DNA of 44,604 bases from Lachnospiraceae bacterium (GCA_024404495.1 JAKSPT010000022.1:1-44604), one strand, 5' to 3'. Counted from the stretch's first letter, positions 17,853-25,802 are shown. The notes: generated from the sequence alone by a model not told the origin. Numbers and translations are program-made.

Positions 17853-17881
17853 TTGACAAATTTCAAATGTCATATTATAAT
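17853..17881 (+). promoter_or_regulatory. Promoter of array gene 3
   Basis: TTGACA (17853-17858), 17 nt, TATAAT (17876-17881). Confidence 0.9.
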
Positions 17882-17915
17882 GGTAATACCAAATTTTATA
17901 TGGAGGAAAATGACC

Positions 17916-19004
17916 ATGAAAAAGTTACTCGCATCTCTTCTGATCGTCTGCACGCTTCTCGGCTGTATGATGATCAGCATTAACGCAGGGTACAACTATG
18001 ATCAGAGCACGGTTCTTGAGTGGACGATGAAGAAAGACGTCATCAAGGAATTCACCTTCGAACCCACCGATATTACCGGTGCAACTGCCCTGAAGTTCGA
18101 CCTGTATCTCGAATCTGCCGCCGATTTCGGTTTCACTTCCTTTGAAATCGGTACGCATCCGCACTGCGACTGGAAAGAAAAGCAGGTCAACGGCGCCGCT
18201 TCGTTCGGCACTCTCGTTAACGGGTGGAACACTGTTTCTCTTGACCTCGCTTCCATACCCGAATCCAACGACTGGAAAGACGCGAACGACGGTTCTGTTG
18301 CAGGTTTCGACTATTCTCATCTCTGCCGCATCCGTATCTTCAACGTCAACGTTGACGGCAAAGAAACCAACGTGAAGCTGAAAAACATCGTCGCCGTCAA
18401 GGGCGACACCGAGATCAAGGTCGGCGGCGCTCCCGTTGTCCTTGACACCGGCGTTCTCGAAGGCAACGTCCGCACTTACGCATTCGAGCTCTATCAGGAT
18501 TCCGAGGCTAAGTATCTGCGCAACACCACCGCCGGCGATAACGGCACGCAGCGCTTTTCCGATGCAGGCGCCGAAACCGTTTACGCTTTCGGTATGGTTG
18601 ACACCGATAAGATCGAAAAGGTTGAGTTCAGCGCCAAGCTCGGCTGCCAGCTCCTCCTTCAGGTTTCCAACGATGCCAAGAACTGGGTTGAGGTTTACAA
18701 GTACACGGAAGTCGTTCCGGATCATCCCGAAGCAGGTGCCGACGTCAAGGTCTACGACTTTGATCTGACCGACAAGTGGACCAAGGGCGACGCGCTCTAC
18801 ATCCGTATTGCCGACTCTTCTCCCGAAAACGGTTGGGGCGGAAGCATCTTCAAGGATAACGTCAACACCCTGAAGGTCACCTATAAGTCCGACGCTCCCG
18901 TCGATGATCCTACTCCCGCAACCTTCGACGCTGTTTCTTCCGTCGCGGTCGCTGCTGTCGCCGCTCTCGGCGTTGCGCTCGTCGCTTCCAAGAAGAGACA
19001 TTGA
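17916..19004 (+). CDS. Array gene 3: secreted modular protein, module order A-B
   Basis: 362 residues from the ATG at 17916 (GGAGG ahead). Signal peptide MKKLLASLLIVCTLLGCM and on to I-N-A. Module A (about 35-165) has F-E-P-T-D-I-T-G, F-E-I-G-T-H-P-H-C-D-W-K-E-K and G-W-N-T-V. Module B (about 175-320) matches gene 2 almost residue for residue, including L-D-T-G-V-L-E-G-N-V-R-T-Y-A-F-E-L-Y-Q. One D-P-T-P unit and the T-F-D-A tail close the protein. High identity in module B against a diverged module A suggests gene conversion or a mosaic duplication. No catalytic residues seen. Confidence 0.88.
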   Translation: MKKLLASLLIVCTLLGCMMISINAGYNYDQSTVLEWTMKKDVIKEFTFEPTDITGATALKFDLYLESAADFGFTSFEIGTHPHCDWKEKQVNGAASFGTLVNGWNTVSLDLASIPESNDWKDANDGSVAGFDYSHLCRIRIFNVNVDGKETNVKLKNIVAVKGDTEIKVGGAPVVLDTGVLEGNVRTYAFELYQDSEAKYLRNTTAGDNGTQRFSDAGAETVYAFGMVDTDKIEKVEFSAKLGCQLLLQVSNDAKNWVEVYKYTEVVPDHPEAGADVKVYDFDLTDKWTKGDALYIRIADSSPENGWGGSIFKDNVNTLKVTYKSDAPVDDPTPATFDAVSSVAVAAVAALGVALVASKKRH

Positions 19005-19019
19005 TTCTTCATTGAATTC

Positions 19020-19052
19020 AAAAGGAAACCGTCTTCGGACGGTTTCCTTTTT
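19020..19052 (+). terminator. Terminator of array gene 3
   Basis: The same stem as after gene 1 (AAAGGAAACCGTC, TTCG, GACGGTTTCCTTT, T run), part of the duplicated spacer. Confidence 0.95.
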
Positions 19053-19087
19053 GCTTTGCTGCTGTTGACATTTTTGCTATGATACAG

Positions 19088-19116
19088 TTGACAAATTTCA
19101 AATGTCATATTATAAT
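19088..19116 (+). promoter_or_regulatory. Promoter of array gene 4
   Basis: TTGACA (19088-19093), 17 nt, TATAAT (19111-19116). Confidence 0.9.
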
Positions 19117-19148
19117 GGTAGTATCAAAATTTATATGGAGGTAAAACC

Positions 19149-20204
19149 ATGAAAAAGATTCTCGCATTTCTTCTTGTCGTCTGCACGATGCTGATCGGTA
19201 TGTCCGTCGCCGCATCTGCAGCCGCTCCCGTCGCGATCGCGGAAGCCCCCGAAGCCTTTGCCGATATCACCGTCAACAGCGGCGGTACCGCTCCCCAGAT
19301 TACCTTCGATCCCGTTGACATTTCTGCCTGCGATTACCTCGAGTTTGATTTCTTCCTTCAGGATGCAAATTACTTCGAGATGGCGATCGGTCAGGGTCAG
19401 TTTGAGCTCGGTTCCGACAAGGAACAGCAGGACCACTACGAGCTCGCGTGGATGTGGGATGAACTCAAGCCCTGCTTCCAGACCATGAACGCCGGTGCCT
19501 GGAACCACGTCATCGTTCCGCTCGCTTCCGGTCATCCGCAGAACGAGCCGATGGATATGACCAAGCTCCAGAGAATCCGCTACTACAACGTTCTTGTCGA
19601 AGAGGGCGTTGATACCAAGATCGGTATCAAGAACATCAAGGCAACTCCCGATTCCCGCACCAAGATTTCCTTCAGAGTTGACGAACCCTCCGAGGAACTC
19701 TATAAGGTAAGATGCAACACCGGTCTGAACGCCGAAAAGCGTTTTGCCGATGCCAATACCGAAGCCGTTTACTGCTTCCCGATCGAGAATGCCGACAAGA
19801 TCGAAAAGATCGAGTTCGCAATGAAGACCGGCGCTCAGCTCCTCCTTCAGGTTTCCAATGAGGACGGCAACTGGGTCGAAGTTTTCAAGTACGTTAAGCC
19901 CGAGGGCGCTGAGCCTCAGACCGGTATGAACGCCGAGTATATCACCTTCGACCTGACCGACAAGTGGGTCAAGGGCGACAAGCTTTACATCCGCGTTGCT
20001 GACTCCTATCCGGAAAACGGCTGGGGCGGCAACATCTACCGCGGCGTTGACAACACCGTTTTTATCACCTACAAGTCCGAAGCTCCCGTTGATCCCACTC
20101 CCGTTGATCCTACTCCCGCGACCTTCGACGCCGTTTCTTCCGTCGCGGTTGCAGCAGTCGCCGCTCTCGGCATCGCGCTCGTCGCTTCCAAGAAGAGACA
20201 CTGA
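19149..20204 (+). CDS. Array gene 4: secreted modular protein, module order A-B
   Basis: 351 residues. Signal peptide MKKILAFLLVVCTMLIGM up to A-S-A. Module A (about 35-165) is the most diverged copy: D-I-S-A-C-D-Y-L-E-F-D-F-F-L-Q-D, F-E-L-G-S-D-K-E-Q-Q-D, R-I-R-Y-Y-N. Module B (about 175-305) keeps Q-L-L-L-Q-V-S-N-E-D-G-N-W, F-D-L-T-D-K-W, I-R-V-A-D-S-Y-P-E-N-G-W-G-G. Two D-P-T-P units and the common tail follow. GGAGG lies 9 nt before the ATG. Exported; role inferred only from the array. Confidence 0.88.
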   Translation: MKKILAFLLVVCTMLIGMSVAASAAAPVAIAEAPEAFADITVNSGGTAPQITFDPVDISACDYLEFDFFLQDANYFEMAIGQGQFELGSDKEQQDHYELAWMWDELKPCFQTMNAGAWNHVIVPLASGHPQNEPMDMTKLQRIRYYNVLVEEGVDTKIGIKNIKATPDSRTKISFRVDEPSEELYKVRCNTGLNAEKRFADANTEAVYCFPIENADKIEKIEFAMKTGAQLLLQVSNEDGNWVEVFKYVKPEGAEPQTGMNAEYITFDLTDKWVKGDKLYIRVADSYPENGWGGNIYRGVDNTVFITYKSEAPVDPTPVDPTPATFDAVSSVAVAAVAALGIALVASKKRH

Positions 20205-20220
20205 TTCTTCACTGAACCGA

Positions 20221-20252
20221 AAAGAAACCGTCTCCGGACGGTTTCTTTTTTT
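20221..20252 (+). terminator. Terminator of array gene 4
   Basis: AAAGAAACCGTC, loop TCCG, GACGGTTTCTTT, then T run. Confidence 0.95.
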
Positions 20253-20264
20253 GTTATGAAAGTG

Positions 20265-20293
20265 TTGACAAATTACAAACGTCATATTATAAT
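20265..20293 (+). promoter_or_regulatory. Promoter of array gene 5
   Basis: TTGACA (20265-20270), 17 nt, TATAAT (20288-20293); it starts only 12 nt after the terminator. Confidence 0.9.
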
Positions 20294-20326
20294 GAAGATA
20301 CCAAATACTTTATGGAGGAAAAAACC

Positions 20327-21361
20327 ATGAAAAAGCTTCTCGCATCTCTTCTGATCGTCTGCACGCTGGTTATGGGTATGGCGATCTTCGCATCCGCTGC
20401 TCCCGTTTACCGTCAGGGTTCCGAGCTGTCCTTTGACTGGCCCGTTCCGGAAAACGCAATCTGGGCGTTTACCTTCGAGCCCACCGATATCACCGGTGCC
20501 ACTGCGGTCAAGTTCGATTTCTACGTAGAAACTGCGGCGAACCTCAGGATCAACTCTCTTGAGCTCGGTTCCCACAAGTCCTGCGACTGGAAGGAAAAGA
20601 CCTTCAATAACAGCAAGGGCTTTGAGAACATCGTTGACGGCTGGAACACCATCACCCTGACGCTTGCCGAGTCCGGCGAGTCCAACGATACCAACCCGAA
20701 TGACGGCTCCGTTTCCGGTTGGGATCCTACCACCTTCCAGCGTATCCGTATGTACAACGTCGACCATGCCGGTGCCGCTACCAAGCTTGCCATCAAGAAC
20801 ATCGTCGCCGTGAAGGCAGACGGTTCCGAGATCAAGATCGGTGCCGAACCCGCTCCCGACGTCACTCCCACGATCAAGGTTCTTTCCGCTGAATGGAACG
20901 GCGAGCACGACTGGACCATCACCTTCAAGGCGACCGGTCTGAATCACCCCGATTTCAAGGGCGACGCGTGGGTCGGCGTTTATCCGTCCGCGCACACCTC
21001 CAACTCGTACTCCTCTGCTGATTCCATGCAGACCTGGAGATACCTCAACGAGGGCAGAGCAGTTCCTACCGATGCGCTGAATGTTGACGCCGACAACACG
21101 ATGACCGTCACCTACACCTTCGAGACCAACCTCGGCAACGCCGACGGCTGCGCTCCCAAGGAAGATGGTGAGTATGACATCGTTCTCTTCTTCAACGATT
21201 CCGGCTACGATTACGTCTGCCGCGATTCCTTCAAGTTCAATGCTGAACCCGAACAGCCCGACGATCCCGCTCCCGCAACCTTCGACGCGGTTTCTTCCGT
21301 CGCCGTTGCCGCCGTCGCCGCTCTCGGCGTCGCGCTCGTCGCTTCCAAGAAGAGACATTGA
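20327..21361 (+). CDS. Array gene 5: secreted modular protein, module order A-C
   Basis: 344 residues from the ATG at 20327; an ATG five codons earlier overlaps the ribosome site. Signal peptide MKKLLASLLIVCTLVMGM up to A-S-A. Module A (about 30-160) is close to that of gene 6: LELGSHKSCDWKEKTF, G-W-N-T-I-T-L, R-I-R-M-Y-N-V-D-H. The second half is module C, found only here: a strand-rich segment (TIKVLSAEWNGEHDWTITF, D-A-W-V-G-V-Y-P, G-E-Y-D-I-V-L-F-F) that resembles an Ig- or fibronectin-like fold. Common tail at the end. No enzyme motif. Confidence 0.87.
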   Translation: MKKLLASLLIVCTLVMGMAIFASAAPVYRQGSELSFDWPVPENAIWAFTFEPTDITGATAVKFDFYVETAANLRINSLELGSHKSCDWKEKTFNNSKGFENIVDGWNTITLTLAESGESNDTNPNDGSVSGWDPTTFQRIRMYNVDHAGAATKLAIKNIVAVKADGSEIKIGAEPAPDVTPTIKVLSAEWNGEHDWTITFKATGLNHPDFKGDAWVGVYPSAHTSNSYSSADSMQTWRYLNEGRAVPTDALNVDADNTMTVTYTFETNLGNADGCAPKEDGEYDIVLFFNDSGYDYVCRDSFKFNAEPEQPDDPAPATFDAVSSVAVAAVAALGVALVASKKRH

Positions 21362-21381
21362 TTCTGTCGCAAACAGACATT

Positions 21382-21410
21382 GAAACCCTCCTTCGGGAGG
21401 GTTTCTTTTT
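21382..21410 (+). terminator. Terminator of array gene 5
   Basis: GAAACCCTCC, loop TTCG, GGAGGGTTTC, then TTTTT. Confidence 0.95.
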
Positions 21411-21481
21411 GGGAAAGGAACCCGCTTGACCCGGAACGGTCGGAAAAAGTGAAAGAGTTTCACGATTTTGTAAAAGCGGTA

Positions 21482-21510
21482 TTGACAAAAAATATATAAC
21501 AGGTTATAAT
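21482..21510 (+). promoter_or_regulatory. Promoter of array gene 6
   Basis: TTGACA (21482-21487), 17 nt, TATAAT (21505-21510). Confidence 0.9.
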
Positions 21511-21542
21511 GGTGTTACCAAATTATTATGGAGGAAATTACC

Positions 21543-22589
21543 ATGAAAAAGCTTCTCGCATCTCTTCTGGTTATCTGCACGTTGATCGCGGGCATGGCTA
21601 TTTTCGCGTCTGCCGCTACTTATACGCAGGATGCTGAAATGACCTACGATTGGCCCGTTCCGTCCAACGCGATCTGGGAATTCCACTTCAAGCCCACCGA
21701 TATCACCGGTGCTACCAAGGTTCAGTTCGAGTTCTTCGTTGAAACCGCGGAAAATCTCAAGATCAACTCCTTTGAGCTCGGTTCTCACAAGAACTCCGAC
21801 TGGAAGGAAAAGACCTTCAATAGCAACGCGGGCTTCGGCGGCCTCGTTGACGGTTGGAACACCGTCACCCTGACGCTTTCCGAATCCGGCGAGTCCAACG
21901 ATACCGACCCGAAGGACGGTACCACTTCTGGTTGGGATCCCAAGACCTTCCAGCGCATCCGTATGTACAACGTCGACCATGCCGGCGCCGCTACGAAGCT
22001 TGCCATCAAGAACATCGTTGCTCTCAAGGATGACGGCACCGAAATCAAGGTCGGAAGCGAAACCATGGCTAAGGAAGGCGCTCCCATCGTCATCGACGCG
22101 AAGAACTACGCACAGTTCGACAGCTACATGATTGAAGGCAAGTACAACCAGCATGACGGCGGTCTGTACACCGACAGAGATATGTACGTCATTCTGGCGC
22201 TCCCCTTCGAAGGCGAGCCCACTTCCGCTCTGCTGAAGCTCCCCGCAGGCAACGGCTTCCTGATCTCCGCTTCCAAGGATAACAAGGAATACACCGAGAT
22301 CGCCCGCAGCACGGTCACCGGCAACCTCAACAGCCAGGATCTTGAGCTTGATCTCACCGATTACCTCGGCAAGGGCGTTGTCTACGTCAAGATCGAGGAC
22401 GCTACTCCCGCTGACGGCAACGGCGCTTTCATCAACGGCGGCGCCAAGAAGACCGAATTCTCCGTCTCCTATCAGACCGAGACTCCCGATGAGCCCGCTC
22501 CCGCTACCTTCGACGCGGTTTCTTCCGTCGCGGTTGCCGCAGTCGCCGCTCTCGGCGTCGCGCTCGTCGCTTCCAAGAAGAGACACTGA
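21543..22589 (+). CDS. Array gene 6: secreted modular protein, module order A-B'
   Basis: 348 residues from the ATG at 21543. Signal peptide MKKLLASLLVICTLIAGM up to A-S-A. Module A (about 30-165) is nearly the same as in gene 5 (F-E-L-G-S-H-K-N-S-D-W-K-E-K-T-F, MYNVDHAGAATKLAIKNIVA). The second half (about 175-315) is a diverged module B: F-L-I-S-A-S-K-D-N-K-E-Y-T-E-I-A, L-D-L-T-D-Y-L-G-K-G-V-V-Y-V-K-I-E-D-A-T-P. So genes 5 and 6 share the first half but differ completely in the second, a clean case of module exchange. Common tail present. Confidence 0.87.
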   Translation: MKKLLASLLVICTLIAGMAIFASAATYTQDAEMTYDWPVPSNAIWEFHFKPTDITGATKVQFEFFVETAENLKINSFELGSHKNSDWKEKTFNSNAGFGGLVDGWNTVTLTLSESGESNDTDPKDGTTSGWDPKTFQRIRMYNVDHAGAATKLAIKNIVALKDDGTEIKVGSETMAKEGAPIVIDAKNYAQFDSYMIEGKYNQHDGGLYTDRDMYVILALPFEGEPTSALLKLPAGNGFLISASKDNKEYTEIARSTVTGNLNSQDLELDLTDYLGKGVVYVKIEDATPADGNGAFINGGAKKTEFSVSYQTETPDEPAPATFDAVSSVAVAAVAALGVALVASKKRH

Positions 22590-22624
22590 TTTTTACCGGA
22601 TCGGCTGATCCGTTACAACGTCAG

Positions 22625-22656
22625 AGAAAAATCCGCCAAACCGGCGGATTTTTCTT
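22625..22656 (+). terminator. Terminator of array gene 6
   Basis: AAAAATCCGCC, short loop, GGCGGATTTTT, then TCTTTATT. Confidence 0.93.
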
Positions 22657-22718
22657 TATTAATAATAACGAATTTGAAAAATAATTAAAATAAATGAAAA
22701 CAATTTTCCGAAAAAGGA

Positions 22719-22747
22719 TTGACAGAAGGAAAAAGATAGGCTATAAT
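22719..22747 (+). promoter_or_regulatory. Promoter of array gene 7
   Basis: TTGACA (22719-22724), 17 nt, TATAAT (22742-22747). Confidence 0.9.
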
Positions 22748-22782
22748 GTATTAACCGAAAATATTATGGAGGTTTATCCATC

Positions 22783-23973
22783 ATGAAAAAGATTCTCGCA
22801 GCTCTTCTTGCTATTTCGATGCTTGCGGCTCTTTGCGTGGTCAGCGTTTCCGCCTGGTCGGATGCCGCTGAAGAAGCAAACTGGACCCGTCATTCCATTT
22901 TTGACGACGCTCTTGTCGATCTCTTCGCCGCTGACGGCTCCGCATATCCGATTCCCGCTTCCTACGATAACGGTCAGAACGACGGTTCCTTCCAGTTCTG
23001 GAAGGATGCAGGCCACCTTTATCAGGAAAAGGGTCTGAACGTCATGAATGGCGCGAAGGTTTCCATCACCTTCAAGGGCACCGGCATCAAGCTCTGCACC
23101 GCGTACCGCAACGACGGCGGCTTTGAGACCTCTCAGATCGGCGCAACCCTCGACGGCGCTGACGTTTCTTCCAGCCTGAAGGACCTCATCGCTCCCACCA
23201 ATAACAACACCGATCATACTCCCATCCTGACCCTTACCGGTCTGGCTGCCGGTGAACACACCGTTACCTTCACCTGCACCAGCGCTTCCTACCGTTTCTC
23301 TCTCGACTACTTCGATATCGAGAATGAGGGCGCAGAGGCTCCCGCAGCTCCTACCGGCGACGGGAAGGTCGTTAAGATGTTCGGCTTCGATACCCAGAAG
23401 TTCGGCACGCTTGACACCGAGGGTCATGTTGACGGCACCGGCTGCAACTCCTATACCTTTAACGACACCGTCAAGGCTGCCGATACCTTCGTCGTTAAGT
23501 TCGACACTCCCATCGACCTCAGCGAATGCGATTACGTTGATTTCTGGTTCTACGCTTCCGATGCTTCCAAGCTCAGCCTGTACAAAGGCGCGCAGATCGA
23601 ACTGACCTCCAGCGGCACCTGCGACGCAGAAGAAGCTACCTGGAACCTCCCCGCAGCCTGGAACACCATCATTGAGGGTGGCCCCAAGGACGGTTGGAAC
23701 CTCATCCATCTTGATATCAATAAGACCGATGACAACCACGCTGACTGGAGCAAGATCAACTTCTTCCGTATGTACACGCTGGATCCTCAGAACCTTGACG
23801 GTCTGACCATCAAGTTCGACGATATGTACGCTTACGCTGAAGGCGCGGAAGTTCCCGCTCCTCAGAAGGGCACTACTCCCACTCCCGCGACCTTTGACGC
23901 TGTTTCTTCCGTCGCTGTCGTCGCTGTCGCCGCTCTCGGCGTCGCGCTCGTCGCTTCCAAGAAGAGACACTGA
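22783..23973 (+). CDS. Array gene 7: secreted modular protein, module order D-A
   Basis: 396 residues. Signal peptide MKKILAALLAISMLAALC up to V-S-A. Module D (about 25-185) has W-T-R-H-S-I-F-D-D, V-S-I-T-F-K-G-T-G-I-K-L-C-T, L-T-G-L-A-A-G-E-H-T-V-T-F and S-L-D-Y-F-D-I-E. That strand pattern fits galactose-binding-like, carbohydrate-binding domains. Module A (about 200-360) shows D-L-S-E-C-D-Y-V-D-F-W-F-Y-A-S-D, I-E-L-T-S-S-G-T-C-D-A-E-E-A-T-W and D-W-S-K-I-N-F-F-R-M-Y. A short T-P-T-P-A linker and the common tail close it. Module D links this gene to gene 8, module A to all others. Confidence 0.88.
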   Translation: MKKILAALLAISMLAALCVVSVSAWSDAAEEANWTRHSIFDDALVDLFAADGSAYPIPASYDNGQNDGSFQFWKDAGHLYQEKGLNVMNGAKVSITFKGTGIKLCTAYRNDGGFETSQIGATLDGADVSSSLKDLIAPTNNNTDHTPILTLTGLAAGEHTVTFTCTSASYRFSLDYFDIENEGAEAPAAPTGDGKVVKMFGFDTQKFGTLDTEGHVDGTGCNSYTFNDTVKAADTFVVKFDTPIDLSECDYVDFWFYASDASKLSLYKGAQIELTSSGTCDAEEATWNLPAAWNTIIEGGPKDGWNLIHLDINKTDDNHADWSKINFFRMYTLDPQNLDGLTIKFDDMYAYAEGAEVPAPQKGTTPTPATFDAVSSVAVVAVAALGVALVASKKRH

Positions 23974-24009
23974 TTCATAACCGAATCACGATTCCGTAAA
24001 GGAATTATT

Positions 24010-24042
24010 GAAAAATCCGCCGTTTCGGCGGATTTTTCTTTT
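24010..24042 (+). terminator. Terminator of array gene 7
   Basis: GAAAAATCCGCC, loop of about 4 nt, GGCGGATTTTTC, then TTTT. Confidence 0.93.
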
Positions 24043-24059
24043 GGAAAAGGAAGAAAGCA

Positions 24060-24088
24060 TTGACAGACAGGCAAGGGTGCATTATAAT
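24060..24088 (+). promoter_or_regulatory. Promoter of array gene 8
   Basis: TTGACA (24060-24065), 17 nt, TATAAT (24083-24088). Confidence 0.9.
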
Positions 24089-24121
24089 AAATATATTCCG
24101 AATGAATGGAGGATATCAAAA

Positions 24122-24919
24122 ATGAAGAAACTTATTTCCGTTCTTCTTACGGTCATGCTGATCGCGACCCTTTTCGCCGTGAACGCCGCAGCGTGGGCGG
24201 AATGGGAGGATCCGGTCGAAAACGGCTGGACCCGTTATTCCATTTTCGATGAGACTTACGTGGAACTCATTGACAGATTCGGCTCCTATTATCCGATTCC
24301 CGCTTATTATGAAAACGGGCAGCACGACGATTATTTCCAGTTCTGGAGAGACGCCGTGCATCTCTACGAGGACAGAGGTCTGAACGTCTACAACGGCGCG
24401 CAGATCGCCATCACCTTCTCCGGCACCGGTATCCGGCTCTGCACCTGCTACCGCAACAACGGCGGATTTCAGGTTTCGGATATCGTCGCGTCCCTCGACG
24501 GCTATGACGTGACCGATCAGCTGACCGATCTCGTTGCGCCTACCGACAACAACACCGCGCACACGCCCATCCTGACCCTCACCGGACTTGACGAGGGGGA
24601 ACACGTCCTGACCCTGACCTGCCTCAGTACGTCATACCGTTACTCGGTCGACTACTTTGAATTGGAAAATTTCATTCCCGGTGACCCCGAAACCGAGCCC
24701 GAGACCCTGCCCGAAACCGTTCCCGCAACGGAGCCCGCGAACGAAACCGAAGCAAAGCCCGAAACCGACGCACCTCAGACCGATCCTTCGGTGACCGATG
24801 AACCTGCGGCGGAAAAAAAGGATAACGTTCCTCTTGCACTCGGTATCATCGCTTTTTGCGCCGTGATCATCGTGCTTCTCGTCCTCCTGATTTCCAAAGA
24901 CAGAAAGAGAATGATGTGA
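24122..24919 (+). CDS. Array gene 8: secreted module D protein with Thr-Glu-Pro stalk and a different membrane anchor
   Basis: 265 residues from the ATG at 24122 (GGAGG 9 nt ahead); a longer frame starting at 24008 would run through the terminator and promoter and is rejected. Signal peptide MKKLISVLLTVMLIATLF up to A-A-A. Module D (about 22-180) is very close to gene 7 (W-T-R-Y-S-I-F-D-E, I-A-I-T-F-S-G-T-G-I-R-L-C-T, Y-F-E-L-E). There is no module A and no T-F-D-A tail. Instead a stalk of P-E-T-E-P/T-E-P units (about 185-232) leads to a plain membrane helix and the basic end S-K-D-R-K-R-M-M. It could be a membrane-held partner of gene 7. Base use is less biased than in genes 1-7. Confidence 0.88.
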   Translation: MKKLISVLLTVMLIATLFAVNAAAWAEWEDPVENGWTRYSIFDETYVELIDRFGSYYPIPAYYENGQHDDYFQFWRDAVHLYEDRGLNVYNGAQIAITFSGTGIRLCTCYRNNGGFQVSDIVASLDGYDVTDQLTDLVAPTDNNTAHTPILTLTGLDEGEHVLTLTCLSTSYRYSVDYFELENFIPGDPETEPETLPETVPATEPANETEAKPETDAPQTDPSVTDEPAAEKKDNVPLALGIIAFCAVIIVLLVLLISKDRKRMM

Positions 24920-25002
24920 TCGGCAGGGAAGAATCTTCCCGGTAAAGCGGCGCGTGAAGCCCTTGCCATGATGCCGGAAGGCGCACAAATTTCAAAATGC
25001 AC

Positions 25003-25031
25003 TTGATTTTTTGCCCCGGATGTGGTATCAT
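25003..25031 (+). promoter_or_regulatory. Promoter of the NifU-like/GGGtGRT unit
   Basis: TTGATT (25003-25008), 17 nt, TATCAT (25026-25031). The stretch 24920-25002 otherwise holds only a small hairpin (GGGAAGAATCTTCCC). Confidence 0.75.
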
Positions 25032-25077
25032 TATACCGTATGTAAAATACCAGATTTTCAGATAAAGGAGACTTATC

Positions 25078-25785
25078 ATGAGCGAATGTCCATACGCATT
25101 AACGCGCGAAGTCCAGAATATGGCTTACGTCGCAAAGGGACCGAAGCACGGCCCCGCTCCCATTCCGGAAGAAGGAAATTGGGTCAAAGCCTTTGAGATC
25201 AAGGATATCAGCGGTCTCACCCACGGTATCGGCTGGTGCGCTCCCGAACAGGGCGCCTGCAAGCTGACCCTTAACGTCAAGAACGGTATCATCGAGGAAG
25301 CCCTCGTTGAGACCATCGGATGCTCCGGTATGACCCACTCCGCCGCTATGGCAGCAGAGATCCTGCAGGGCAAGACGCTTCTCGAAGCGCTGAACACCGA
25401 CCTCGTCTGCGACGCGATCAACGTCGCGATGAGAGAGCTCTTCCTTCAGATCGTTTACGGCCGTTCCCAGACCGCGTTCTCCGAAGACGGTCTTCCGATC
25501 GGTTCCGGACTCGACGACCTCGGCAAGGGTCTGCGTTCTCAGGTCGGTACGATGTACGCCACCAAGGAAAAGGGCGTTCGCTACCTCGAAATGGCGGAAG
25601 GTTATATCCTCGAGCAGGCGCTTGACGCAAACAACGAGGTCATCGGCTATAAGTTCATCCACCTCGGCAAGATGCTCGAAGCCGTCAAGGCAGGCAAGTC
25701 CTACCAGGAAGCGTTCGAGAGCAACGTCAAGACCTACGGCAGATACAACGAGGGCGTCAAGTTCATTGACCCCAGAAAGAACTGA
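25078..25785 (+). CDS. NifU-like iron-sulfur scaffold-type protein, partner of GGGtGRT
   Basis: 235 residues. The core W-C-A-P-E-Q-G-A-C-K-L-T-L-N-V-K-N-G-I-I and E-T-I-G-C-S-G-M-T-H-S resembles the IscU/NifU fold, with conserved Cys near 53, 59 and 81. The protein is longer than IscU and belongs to the group found next to GGGtGRT proteins in Clostridia. Binding of an iron-sulfur cluster is plausible; the target is unknown. AAAGGAG lies 7 nt before the ATG, and the GGGtGRT gene follows after 17 nt, so both come from one message. Confidence 0.88.
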   Translation: MSECPYALTREVQNMAYVAKGPKHGPAPIPEEGNWVKAFEIKDISGLTHGIGWCAPEQGACKLTLNVKNGIIEEALVETIGCSGMTHSAAMAAEILQGKTLLEALNTDLVCDAINVAMRELFLQIVYGRSQTAFSEDGLPIGSGLDDLGKGLRSQVGTMYATKEKGVRYLEMAEGYILEQALDANNEVIGYKFIHLGKMLEAVKAGKSYQEAFESNVKTYGRYNEGVKFIDPRKN

Positions 25786-25802
25786 GAGAGGGGGAGCCAA
25801 TC

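Larger units (their letters stand above)
15330..24919 (+). repeat. Tandem array of eight paralogous secreted-protein genes
   Basis: Eight genes in the same direction. Each has a nearly identical signal peptide and its own TTGACA-17-TATAAT promoter; the first seven also have their own terminator. Seven share the last about 84 bp of coding sequence almost base for base (starting at 16454, 17683, 18921, 20121, 21278, 22506 and 23890). The spacer after gene 1 (16538-16683) and that after gene 3 (19005-19148) differ at only a few positions, which shows recent duplication of gene-plus-spacer units. Module orders are given under each gene. Confidence 0.92.

Noticed and set aside
24008..24121. Longer N-terminus for array gene 8
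   Set aside because: The added codons would run through the terminator of gene 7 and the promoter of gene 8, and would hide the signal peptide.
15401..24919. Array proteins as glycoside hydrolases
   Set aside because: No paired Glu/Asp catalytic motifs or long enzyme domain; modules are about 120-160 residues and strand-rich.
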